From contig BQMF02000580.1 of NCBI GenBank assembly GCA_027922465.2, positions 1 to 64,000 on the forward strand: DNA of 64,000 bases. Direction: 5' to 3'. Position 1 is the stretch's first letter. Each line of letters opens with the position of its first letter. Both the position numbers and the translations under genes were made by a program. The notes under the pieces are model-generated. The model was not told where the DNA came from. It was given only the letters and a program-made list of their open reading frames with translations, and did no database searches. Positions 40,394 to 51,185 of this stretch are shown piece by piece. The stretch comes from Turritopsis dohrnii. Its lineage: Eukaryota; Cnidaria; Hydrozoa; Anthoathecata; Oceaniidae.

Positions 40394-40841
40394 TCATTTA
40401 TGATACATTCTTCCACAATAATTGGCTATAAAATGGCAACATTGTGGAAATATGCAGTTGCATTTATGGGAATCTTGTTTATAAAAACGCAAGTGGAATA
40501 AAACTAATCCCTTGTGCGCACACTCTGTGGCACATTCAATTGTCTTCCTTCAGCCGTCGGAAAACAACAACGGAGAAAGACTTGGAATATTTTGAATTTA
40601 GTCAAATGCTAGAAAAAAAAACTACGGTCCGAACTAGCCACCTGCGTTTTGAAAAACAACGTAAAGGCCAAGTTTTTACGGTAGTCATAAAAGTCGTCAC
40701 AAAACATTGAATGCTGATGATGAAGACAAACATTAAGTTACTTACACTTGATAAATGACAAGAGGATAAACAAAACAAAACAGCAAGTAAGGTGATTGAT
40801 AGACATGTTTCTTCAAAACTCAAAACAACAACTCTTTTCAT
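40394..40841 (-). CDS. Candidate two-exon gene for a secreted Cys-rich peptide
   Basis: On the minus strand an ATG at 40841 opens a signal-peptide-like segment (ITLLAVLFCLSSCHLSS) that runs into GTAAGTAAC, a consensus splice donor (about 40744). Downstream a frame with eight cysteines (CATECAHKG, then CNCIFPQCC and NYC) ends at a stop at 40394-40396; a pyrimidine-rich stretch before about 40550 could hold its acceptor. The reading resembles a small secreted Cys-rich peptide. The exon join is my inference, and the unspliced frame at 40602-40841 is the alternative. No homologue is recognised. Confidence 0.28.
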
Positions 40842-41352
40842 ATTTTGAAGAAATATTATACTGATATGAAGTTAATACAGCATTCAAACCTTTTTTATAT
40901 TCAGGTCTGTTTTTATGCTATTATTGAAAAAGATAAAGCCCATGGTAACGTAATTACTACTTAAGCGGATAGGGAAAATCCGACAGGAAGAAACACACAA
41001 CGGAATACATTTGACATATAACTAGAGGAATTGTTTGTGAATAGCTCATACTTTATGAAACAAGACGACCGCATGGTCAGAATATTTTCCTAATGTTTTT
41101 AAGACTAGTTTTAATCAAAATCTCCTTTAATGTTTTGTAGGAAAAAAGCAAATTTTTTTGTTGATACAAGCGCTAAGAGCTAGATTTCTGGATATTTTTA
41201 GCCGATATGAAGATCACCTACTGCGAGGGAAAACGACATCCATACACGTTTGAATTCTTAAGCTTACGCTTGAAGGAGTTTTCAAATCTTTTCATCGGCC
41301 TGGTATATTTGAAGTTAAAAACCTATCTTACTCTTTACAGTCCGGTTTGCTA

Positions 41353-41517
41353 TTTGAACTTCCAATTTTCAAAGCGCAAGTCAACACTTTTGAATTTCGT
41401 GCAATATTGGCATGGAACCATCTTCCAGCGTCAATCAAAGCCTCAGAGTCACTCAAGGAGTTTAAGCAAAATTTGCAGTTGGCTGATATCTATCGTCATT
41501 GCAAAGTTTGCTCCTAG
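41353..41517 (+). pseudogene. LINE (CR1-like) C-terminal remnant
   Basis: The frame ending at TAG 41515-41517 reads FEFRAILAWNHLPASIKASE and then SLKEFKQNL, the typical end of CR1/L2-type reverse transcriptase proteins. T-rich and A-rich 3' sequence (to about 41645) follows, as for a LINE 3' end. The 5' part is lost. Confidence 0.7.
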
Positions 41518-41887
41518 TGTTTTTTATTTGTTTTGTTTTGTATTTTATTTTATTTTGAGTTTTTATTTGTTGGAATGGATTAGTTAGTTGTAACTGTGTA
41601 TTTTTACAAACCCAACAGAAAATAAAGTAAAAATATAAAATAAAAGACAAAATTTGCTTTCATAACCCAAATAAAATCGTTATCATTTTGTTGGTGTAAA
41701 ATTAAGGATACAGATATCCTTTCAGATAAGACAAACTAAACATCATGAATTTCTAATTCTATATGTCTACAATGATATATTCCTCGTAAAAGATTTTTAC
41801 GGATTTTAATTTCGAAATCGAATGCGCAAATCCTGTGTCGAAAAAAGGTGAAGTAAAAGAAAATCACAGAATTGCGAACAGAAAGTA

Positions 41888-42790
41888 TACCTATGCTGTA
41901 GAGCTCGAAAAACCGAGCAAAAAATGTATGGGATCGTTTTGCTACGACCGACCGTTACCGAGATATCACCGATCAAACACTTCGATGACGTCACACCCGC
42001 ATCACCCAAAAGGAATTAGGCCCAAACTTTTTTGCATCCCATCGCCTGTATCGCAAATCCCCAGAAACATCAGTAATTGCTATTGGTTCCTGAGATATTT
42101 CCCCAAAAATGTCGCATTCGTTTACGGTTGCAATGCAATGGTGCCCCTGTTATGATAAAAAAACTGACGTCACGCCACGTGCTACTATATAACAACCGTA
42201 AATAATCGCTCCTACCTCTACGTGATTTTACGGATAATTAAAGTTGACCGTAAAGTTAGACTAAATATATCACTCCATAGAATAAAAGTGGGATGCACAC
42301 TCGCTATTATATACAAGACTAGTAACACGAGCAAAACGTTTTACCGAGTTTAGCTTCGAAAGCAAATGCGTCAAATTCGCCTTTCCCGTATGCGTACACC
42401 GTGAAGAAAATCAAGGAGTATTAAAAGTGGTACCCATGTTATAAAAGTGAAAAGAAAATGGAAACGAATATTTTGATTACGGAATTGGAAACGGAAAGTT
42501 TACCAACGTTGTAGAGCTCGAAAAACTGATCGAAAATGTATGGGATCATTTCGCTACAATCCACCGTTAGAGAGACATCGCCGATCAAAGAATTTGATGA
42601 CGTCATATCCGCACCATCCAAAAGAAATTAGCCCCATATTTTTCGTCACCTCGTCGCTTGTGTGACACAAGGACGCCAACATACATCAGTTATCCCTATT
42701 GGTTCTCGAAAACGTCGCGTTCAATTGGGGATGCAATGCAAATGATGTCCCTGTAATCGTGAAAAAATAACTTCACACCAAAGTGTCTCT
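41888..42790 (-). repeat. Two diverged copies of a Helitron-like 3' or interior segment
   Basis: GTAGAGCTCGAAAAACCGAG (41898) and GTAGAGCTCGAAAAACTGAT (42511) begin two similar stretches about 613 bp apart, both continuing through ATGTATGGGATC, GACGTCA and reverse-oriented Helitron words. They adjoin the Helitron Rep relic and may belong to it. Confidence 0.6.
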
Positions 42791-42805
42791 CACCTCTACG
42801 TCGTT

Positions 42806-43587
42806 TTACGCGGATATAAGAAAAATTTGACCATTTTTTACACTCACTGTACGACCATTGTCACGTCTGCGACGGAGTGGATACCTATTTCCATTCATTT
42901 GGGTTGCATCAAACAACTGGAAAACCCTTGGAGCAGTTGCCATTGCCTCCCATACAGACTGCATTAGGATTAGCAATTGCACAAGAACCATGAATCATAC
43001 ATGATCTGACAATGTTGTGAAGTTCTGGTTCCTATTCTTGATCAGGTATCTCGGCAGAAATTATACTATCAACGTCATCAGCATTCTCCTCTTGTGCTAA
43101 ATGGATAAGTAGAGGACTATGAGCAGAGGTAAAGAACGTTTCTGAAATTCAATAATATGCAAATGATGAATGGCTTTCTCGAAGACACAGTTTCCTCCAA
43201 AAGTGCTCTTAATTTCAAAATCCATGTCCAAGGCACCGAGATAATGTAGCTCAGGTCTTGTCGAGAACCAAAATGCAAAGGCCCGTTTTGCTCTCATGTG
43301 TTGTTCATTCTCATTATGTCTGGCGGTAATCTTTCACATGGCTTAAGATCACAATAATTAATTTTTCTTTGAGCATTATTGATTCCAAGATTGTCATTTT
43401 CTGATAATGGTTGGATTTTATTCACTTGAAGCTGTCGACGCCTTGCTTCAACCACATTCTCAAATGAACGCCTACGCTGAATAACAGGGCGAATTTTCTG
43501 CTGATCAGGTGGTTCCAAAGGACACTGGCCATTCCTAAAAACTGCTTGAAAACCAGAGGCAATATAAGTGCCTCTTATATTACACAT
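42806..43587 (-). pseudogene. Helitron Rep/helicase relic
   Basis: Minus-strand pieces in order: a basic N-terminal stretch (43294-43587), HLHIIEFQKRSLP (about 43130-43170) at the place of the Rep HUH region, with the expected histidine motif destroyed, then HLAQEENADDVDSIISAEIP, and SCMIHGSCAIANPNAVC followed by GNCSKGFP (about 42930-43000) and NGNRYPLRRRR. These are the order and wording of Helitron Rep proteins. Several stops and a frameshift are present, and no helicase domain is seen downstream. Confidence 0.75.
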
Positions 43588-45546
43588 TGCAGCACAGAAA
43601 CACTTACCAAAATCGATTGAAGAAATAAAAAGCCCTCAACAGTGAATATATGCACAGAACAACCTGGTGGAAGCGAAAACAAACCTTTTTTTCTACAAAC
43701 TAACAAACAAACTGTTTGGGCAATAGCAACAAACAGATAACTAGGAGAAAACAACCTAGGAGAAAGCAAAAAAGGTTGAAGTGAACACGTGGCGCAATTA
43801 CAGCTGCACATCTAAGTTTTAAGTGACAAACCTTTCTTTCTACTCTGTCTTTCTACTTTTTCCTTTCTTTCTACTACACAACAAGGAACAAATTAACCTG
43901 AATAAATGCAGATATAAAGGTTGTGAGACAGACAATAAATAGCCTTTTGGTTTTGTTGGAAAAAGCTTCGTGCCATCTTTAAAATAATAAGGACATATTA
44001 TTAACTCCTTACGTAATTCTTTCGCATTCGACTTGATTGATGAAAATATTTGGTTAAACTCGATTAACTGAATATTTTGGATTGATATGTTGAAATAGAC
44101 AATTGCAAATGTCTAAACGTTTATTGTTTTCTCTTTCTGAAGTTTAACCGCAGTGAATGAAAAACTTAAGTTGCTTACTTTTCCAACGAATTGGTTGCTT
44201 TGCGATTGGTTGCTTTGGTTTTTCCGATTTCTCAAACAATAAAAACGGCGGAAAGGCAATCGCGTGTTAACTAGCGCATTGCAGTAGTTTTTGCAATGGT
44301 CTAACGAACGCTATTTGACCACGATTAACAGGAGTTTAACCGTAAATTTAAAAGGAATCTATCACTCTTTAAATTAAATGTGTTGCACACGCACTAGTAT
44401 AAGATTTGATATTTGTTTGCGACTCCATCCCAAATCCATTTCTTGTTGTTCTAATACAGTAACTCTCACTCTCACTCTCACGATATCATTACACTGCAAT
44501 TCTCAGTGCTCTTTATGATAGTTCAATATCTTATACCTCAATATCTCTAAATTAAACAAGAAAGGATAAGTACAGTCCCAGCAGCACCATTGTTCTGTGA
44601 GTACTGCTACATTGAATATTTTTGTACTACGAATTGACACCACATATTTGATGTTTTGAATTGCCAGTATAGTGTTACTGCATAGCATTTACTTGCAGTA
44701 TTGTCAATAAAATCAAAATAAAATCTGGTAACATAGATTTTCAAATAAAAATTAGTCAACTTTGAGGATGAATTTTAGGAGCTGCAGAAAAATAGCCATC
44801 TCAATTTTTGCTATGTAAGTAGGCATGTACATATAGGTATGGTCAATCCTGATTGACAAGTTATAATTATTATATGATCACTTTAAAACTAGCAAAAAAG
44901 AAGATTTGTTCACTAAACCACATCGTTTGGGTAAATATTTGTGGTACTTCTTTTGCATATACTAAAAACTAATAGTGTAGTTTCTTTGTCTTTTTAGTAC
45001 TGATTATCCGCTGGCTGGTGAATGGGTAGCTTTCTCTTAAAATGTATGTCAAAGGGAAGAGCAGAGAGCTGTATACAAAATAAACGTTAACGTAGCAGAT
45101 TCGGGAACAAAAAGAAATTCCTTTAATGGATATTAAGCCGTTTCTTTTTGGACAATTGAGCACAACTCTCTGGAAGGTGAGGGAATCATCCAAAAGGGAA
45201 ATTTGTTGATGATCTACTGTTTATTGAAGTTCAGCCAATTCTCGTGACTTACTTTCGTAAAGGTTTCGAAACCATTTTATTAAGATAGTTTAATTGACCC
45301 ATGGCAGTCTATGTTAAGGTTTCTCGCAAATTCCGCAATTTCATGTAGCCGCTACGTCATCAATAACAAAAGAGGTCTTCATGCAAATATCAAACCTAAT
45401 GTCCAGGGTTTGTTTCTTTATTGTTTACATTATATCAATTGACAATCAATAAAGAGACTGACCAGGTATGTTCTGTTTACGCTGTTTTTTATTTGTATAC
45501 TTTCCAACACTCGATTTCTGAAATTTCCCTTACTGAAACCTTTCTT
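43588..45546. other. Non-coding stretch
   Basis: No supported gene. A short CTCTCA microsatellite lies at about 44463-44480. Frames here lack domains. Confidence 0.5.
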
Positions 45547-45578
45547 CGTTGGATGATAATGATAATTATCATCCAACG
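45547..45578. other. Perfect 14-bp-arm hairpin
   Basis: CGTTGGATGATAAT and ATTATCATCCAACG are exact reverse complements around GATA. Such a short, perfect stem-loop is uncommon by chance; it may be a young foldback or structured DNA. Function unknown. Confidence 0.85.
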
Positions 45579-46199
45579 ATAATTATCAATCCAATTGACA
45601 TGATAATTAGTGTAAGACTCGAGAGGACTCGAGAGGATCGATGAAGGTTGGCACATGGTTGGTTCGACCAAAAAAAAATGTTAGATAAATTCAACCTCCA
45701 ACCCAGGGTCTCTTGCCTTTTCGATATACGGATAGTGGCGAAGAAGACCCTGGCGAACGCTGATCACGTGGCATGAAAATTACACAAAATCTTTGTAACT
45801 TTTATAGAAGGTGGCCCGAAGAAATTTTGTCTCGTGCATTCAGTTTTTTATATAGTCACAACAAACATAGGTACAAAATGTGGTTCGTCGAGTTTACAAA
45901 TTACAAATTACAGTTGTTTACAAATTTCCAAGACTTCAACAGCATTCTGGAAAGGCGGTGTTTGTAATTTGATGAATGATAAAGTGGAAATTGCAAAATT
46001 CGTGTGGTGTTGTGTGGATGTTATCTTTGTAACAAGCTGTGGTTTGTTTTGGAGACACATCAGAAAACCATGTATGTAGGGTGGACAAAACTAAACAATG
46101 AACAAAAAATTTAAAATTGGGTGTACTGAGGTTCAATCTTCCACAAAAGAAAATATAAATAACAATAATGGCACACACACAAGTAAAAATAACCTATGA

Positions 46200-47201
46200 A
46201 GATAATACATTATAATAAAGTGAGGAAAGATTCTCATGGATAAAATAATGTTTGGGATGAAGAACTTATTCAAATATATGAACAACTTTAGAACTTTAGA
46301 ACTTCTTTTTGTAAGTGTGGAAGTATTGAGTCACTATATGTGGTTTGTCATAAATAAAGACAGAAAAATTTGCACAATTCTTTAACCTTATGAAGTCTTT
46401 TTTCAAGTGCCAAGTGTCAATATAAACTTATACTTAAAAATAATGTTTGTTGTTGTAAAGAATTTGAGTGAAATTTGTTGTGTTTGTTTCAAGGTTACTA
46501 TGTGATCAAAAACAGGATGGTATACTGTATGAATACTGATATTTCAAATTTCATGGAAATAGCTTTTTAGATTTTCCCCTTAAGTCGTCTCAGTCGTTCT
46601 TGTCAGCTCATTCTTCTCTCTCTGAAGGTACTTGATACATGACAACTTGCAGGATTTTTGTAACCAAGCTATGTAACGTATATAGTTTTAAATCATCACA
46701 TGGGACCTTGAATCCATAATGGCAGATGATTTGGTTTAGAGTAAACCCTGTATTGTTGTTAAGCTGTAAGTGGAAAGTTTACCCTTATCCTTTTATGTAT
46801 TTTGCTAAACGATATACTGCTTAAGATGTAGAATTCTTAAGTCAATTATACCTTGTTATAAAAATCCTACAAATTGTCATATACCGTAAATTAAAATTAG
46901 ATTACAATTTCATTCTATGTATGTACACATGCTTGTTTTAGATTTTGATTCCATTTCTGGATTGCAACGCTTTGTTTAGACCGAAATATTGAACAATTTT
47001 CTTTTGCTTCAAAAACATTGTGAGTTATATTCATCAACTGAAGCCACTAAATTCTAACATAAGGAATCTGAGTGAATGGAAATTATATAAATTTAATGAT
47101 TTTTTGATATTTGAATAATGGAAATATAGGTCAATCTTTGATCAAGAAATGTTTCAACAGATGTTTATGATTTCTGTACTGTACTGTTGATAATATTCAT
47201 A
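46200..47201. other. Interior of the inverted-repeat element, no gene
   Basis: AT-rich sequence with no protein-like frame and no partner noticed. Confidence 0.5.
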
Positions 47202-47988
47202 CCTTAAGGGAAGAAATTGTTTGCGGAAGAAATAAATTCCGCAAAAATGAATAAACATTGGTCATCCGCAAAAATAAATTCTGCAAAATTTTTGAAATTC
47301 TTCACCTGCAAAAATTTACTACGCAAAATTTTTGAAATTTTTTACTACCTGTAAAGAATTGATTTTTCACTTTACTTTGCATATAACTGTCTCGTCTTTA
47401 CAAAACGTTAGGAAAATGAAAAAGGAAAGAAGTCTTGGTTATTAAACATCTAAGGACTTATTTATTACTCTTCGTCAATAACAACACAGGCAACATCTGC
47501 ACTTGCGACAGGTTTAGCGCTTCGTACTGTTGCTTTTACTTTGAGAAACGATCTTATCGATGGCGGAGGTATCACAGTTTCTCTTTATTATTTTTTGCTC
47601 TTTTTCTTCATGGGAAGTAGACTTAGACTGAGTCATATTCTCAGTTGCTGGCGTTACATTGACCTCCTCGATCAAAGATAAGACCTGTCTCCTTGTTATA
47701 GCTTAGTATTCTTGTTTGATATTTTAACTGATGAAATATAGATGTTATTCCATAAATCTGCTTTTCCATTCCAACTAAAGTTTGTATATACCCAGATACT
47801 AAACTACGTGTTCCCGACTTTCGATTTTATTAAATTTCTTGCATCCGCAAATATTTCTTCCGCAAAATCTCTTTTGAGGTCTTCATCCGCAAAAATTTAT
47901 TCCGCAAAATATGGCATTTTTGAGTCATATATCTGCAAAAATATATTCCGCAAACAATTTATTTCGCAAACAATTTCTTCCCTTAAGG
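47202..47988. mobile_element. TA-flanked TIR element with TTCCGCAAA subrepeats
   Basis: The ends CCTTAAGGGAAGAAATTGTT and its reverse complement match, flanked by TA on both sides. Words such as CCGCAAAAATTTATTC recur inside both ends. Length (787 bp), TA target and subrepeat layout mirror the 16572-17369 element, and it too has a non-repetitive core, with partial frames only. It lies nested in the larger inverted-repeat element. Confidence 0.85.
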
Positions 47989-50307
47989 TAAATCATGTCA
48001 TAAAAAATTTCATGTTCACCCCAAAAATCCTGTGGTCGTTGTAATATTTTCAGCCAATACAATTCGTTAATTCAGTAGCGTTCGCCAGGATCTTCTTCGC
48101 CGCTATCCGTATATCGAAAAGGCAAGAGACCCTAGGTTGGAGGTTGAGATAAATTGTTTAATTCCAACAATTGTTTTACTTTCACTTACAGGATGATGTT
48201 GGATGTGTAGACTTATAACGGGAACGTTCTACAGCACTTAAAACAGCTACGAAAAGGAATTCCAAATTACGTCGACAAATTATTAAAGTAAAATGAAAAA
48301 ATTAAGAAAGATTAAAACAAAAACAAAAACTCAAGATCAGTTGAAAAAGACAATGAATGTTTATAAATGCTGCAAATCTTGTAAAAAAATCCAACATATG
48401 GGATGTACATCAAGAAAATGTTGGATAAATATGTGATGCCCATTTTCCCATGCTTTTACGCATAATACAAATGTTATATATCTCAAAGAAACTCCAAGAT
48501 TCAAAGAAGAATGTGTCCTCATTACTGCGTAAGCTACGTTTCCGACTTTTAAATTCATTTTTAAGTACTCTACAAAACTGTCATTCAACTTTCAAATCTT
48601 CAAATTTCTTAGTCTTCAAATCTTCAAATCTTTTTTCCAAAAAAAAGTGGTCGTGAATATTACCATTCAGAATTACACTGGTAACCCAGCAACCATTTAC
48701 AACATTTAATTGTTTGTTGATCAGCTTGTTTCTTTCCTTTTTGTTTGTTTGTTTTTCGAGTGCTCTTACGATCCTTAGAAACAGCAATTATTGTTATATT
48801 ACATAGCAACTAATGTAGTGCTCATTAAAATGGTTTCTTCAAGGATAAATTCCTTGTAAGACATTACATGAAAACGTTTAAATGCTTCAAATAACACCAC
48901 GCACTTTATAATGTGCGATCATGCTTTCTAAATCACCATTTCATCCAAATCGGTCAACGAGAAGATTTTTACTTTATGGAAGAAATTTTGTAAATTTGTT
49001 TCACGTAATAAAAAATATGGTTTTGTTTTGTCTCCACGGGAGTTCTGAGTTTGTTCAAAAACAGAAAATGAACTTTTCAGGTAAATTGTGTTTTTCAACC
49101 AATCATTTCAAACGATTTCATTCACCAACCATTCACGGTCCACAAAAATAGGTAATTCAACTAATAATGGTGAATCTCATCAATCTCATTCAATGTTTTT
49201 TGCTGAATTATCGTCAATAACGTTTTCGTCGAAAATTCCAAAAACAATGTTTCCCTGAAGATTGAAGGGAGAAAAGGGAGGCTGAGAGCGCTTACTTGGC
49301 AGTTTCACGTCCAGACTGGACACTAAGCTGAGGGGACGCTTAATTGAGGACTTGCGCTATTCTTTCATTCATGTGAAAGAGAGGAATGGCAAATAATTAT
49401 GACTTAAAAGTCTTTTTCCCCCACAAAGAAATCTTGTTACCAATCTCAAAATAAACGCTGAAATTATTACAATTATTACAATTTCCTAATTAAAATTTCC
49501 TAATCAAAAGGAATTACTCAATTTCCAAATTAAACACCACTCAGTATTATTATGAATGTTGACTTAATTGAAGGTAAATGAATGATGTAAATCTGTCACG
49601 AAAAATGGTGATTAAAATGATGTTTGAGAAGAAATTACGTAATATAGTAACAACAACATCGTACCTTATATAAATAATGTAATAATATGAAATGACTTAA
49701 ATACGAACTTTCCATACGAAGCAACCTTTTTTGACCTATGAGAAATGCACAGAAAATATTGATGATGATATTATGAAAATGCCAACATAGTATATCATGC
49801 AAATCAGAGATATTAAAATTTATCACTTTGATATAAAGAAAAAACGGTTTTAAAAAGATTTACTAATTAAATTTTTCCTGGCATCGTTGCGAGTAATAGG
49901 ATTGCTTGCAAAACTTGTTCAATTAGTGGTGCACGTTTGATTATTATACCTACTCCAGAATGAAAATATCTGGTTATCCCTAGTCAAATGGGATTGACTT
50001 TGTCTGTTTTACCAGAAGAAACCGTATAGGTATAATAAGCTGCCTGACATAAATATTCTAGCAGTTTACAAATTTTACGCAACCACGCCAAACTGGATTA
50101 AAATTTAATTATAATAAAATTACACGTGATTCTTACGAAAAATTTTGAAACGTTTAAAATATGTTCTGTTCCGATTTTTCTGAATTTAATCGAATTAAAT
50201 TCGAACTCTGTGCGGTGTGAAATTGCTAATTGAACTATAATCAGCGTTTCACAAAATCCTATCACAACAATAATGATTCGAAAAGGGGAAACAGTAACAT
50301 AAACATT

Positions 50308-50372
50308 TGCGCGTATTTGCGGGTATTTACGCGTATTTGCGGGTATTTACGGGTATTTACGGGTATTTACGC
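50308..50372 (+). repeat. 10-bp tandem repeat GGGTATTTAC
   Basis: About six units alternating between GGGTATTTAC and GCGTATTTGC. Frames across it give short YLRVFTGI-type repeats, an artefact of the array. Confidence 0.85.
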
Positions 50373-50721
50373 GAAAGGCAAACACGTTTCGTATCATCAG
50401 ATTTTAAAAATCAAGGACATCAAAAACTTTTATTAAATAAAAGATTAGCGCACACACCAATTCAAAACGTTATAAAAAATTTTCATGGACATACCATTAA
50501 ACAACATTGATATTTTTCATTACTTACATCATTACATCCATCGCCTGTTTCCAAGATCAATTTTATTTAACATATTATGAAATTTCGTGACATATTTTCT
50601 CTTTGCATCACTTCCAGTTCTTCTACGAAAAATAGGCGTTGAATATTTTGACGTCATTTATAAATAGGTGCCTGTCGTGAATATTGTAATATTGAAAATT
50701 GTCATGAAAACATGCGTATTC

Positions 50722-50870
50722 CAAAGTAAATAAAACAAAAATTTTTTAAAAATTGTAAAAAGCTTTTCGGCTTACGCCATCATCAGTTTAATGTATTTTA
50801 ATGTAACTGATGAAAAAAAATTTTGTTTTACTTACTTTGAAATATGGCGAACGTTTATGCACATTCCATT
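50722..50870. mobile_element. Palindromic retroelement-tail insertion in copy B
   Basis: Two copies of the same tail lie head to head: AAGTAAATAAAACAAAAATT and, inverted, AATTTTGTTTTACTTACTTT, joined through CATCATCAGTTTAATG and AATGTAACTGATG. The matching place in copy A (about 28840) lacks this block, so it is an insertion after the duplication. The flanks ATGCGTATTCC and ATGCACATTCC may be an old target duplication. The minus strand of 50762-50787 has a hammerhead-like core. Confidence 0.6.
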
Positions 50871-51185
50871 TTACGACTAAATAGTAAAATTAGATTTCCG
50901 AATGCTGCTTTTTGCCATAAAAATATCAAGTAAATGGCATTAAAAAAAGTGAGTAAGTGAGTGAGTAAGTCAGTTTCAAAATAGTATCAGTTGATGTATC
51001 AGTTGATGTACTTACTTATTTTGTTCTTTCAGTAGCTACACACAATTATCTTTGAGTACTGCAAAGCTCTATTACGTAATAAAAGACGACGATTTCAACT
51101 ATTGCAAGTCAGTTACGGAAGTAATAATCATTAAAAATAGGTTTACAGATAATGATCGCCATCATATAACAAAGGCATGCCAGTA

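Larger units (their letters stand above)
45688..48148. mobile_element. 2.46-kb element with about 75-bp terminal inverted repeats
   Basis: The left end ATTCAACCTCCAACCCAGGG, through TCTTGCCTTTTCGATATACG to GCGAACGCT (45688-45763), matches the reverse complement of 48072-48148 with few differences. No transposase frame was recognised inside; a TA-flanked element (47202-47988) is nested within it. The class is uncertain. The frames at 45773-46178 are not supported as genes. Confidence 0.7.

Noticed and set aside
46200..47201. Transposase for the 45688-48148 element
   Set aside because: No frame over about 80 codons with domain character was found in this interval.
50307..50510. Repeat-containing ORF with YLRVFTGI units
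   Set aside because: Produced by the 10-bp GGGTATTTAC array; no other support.
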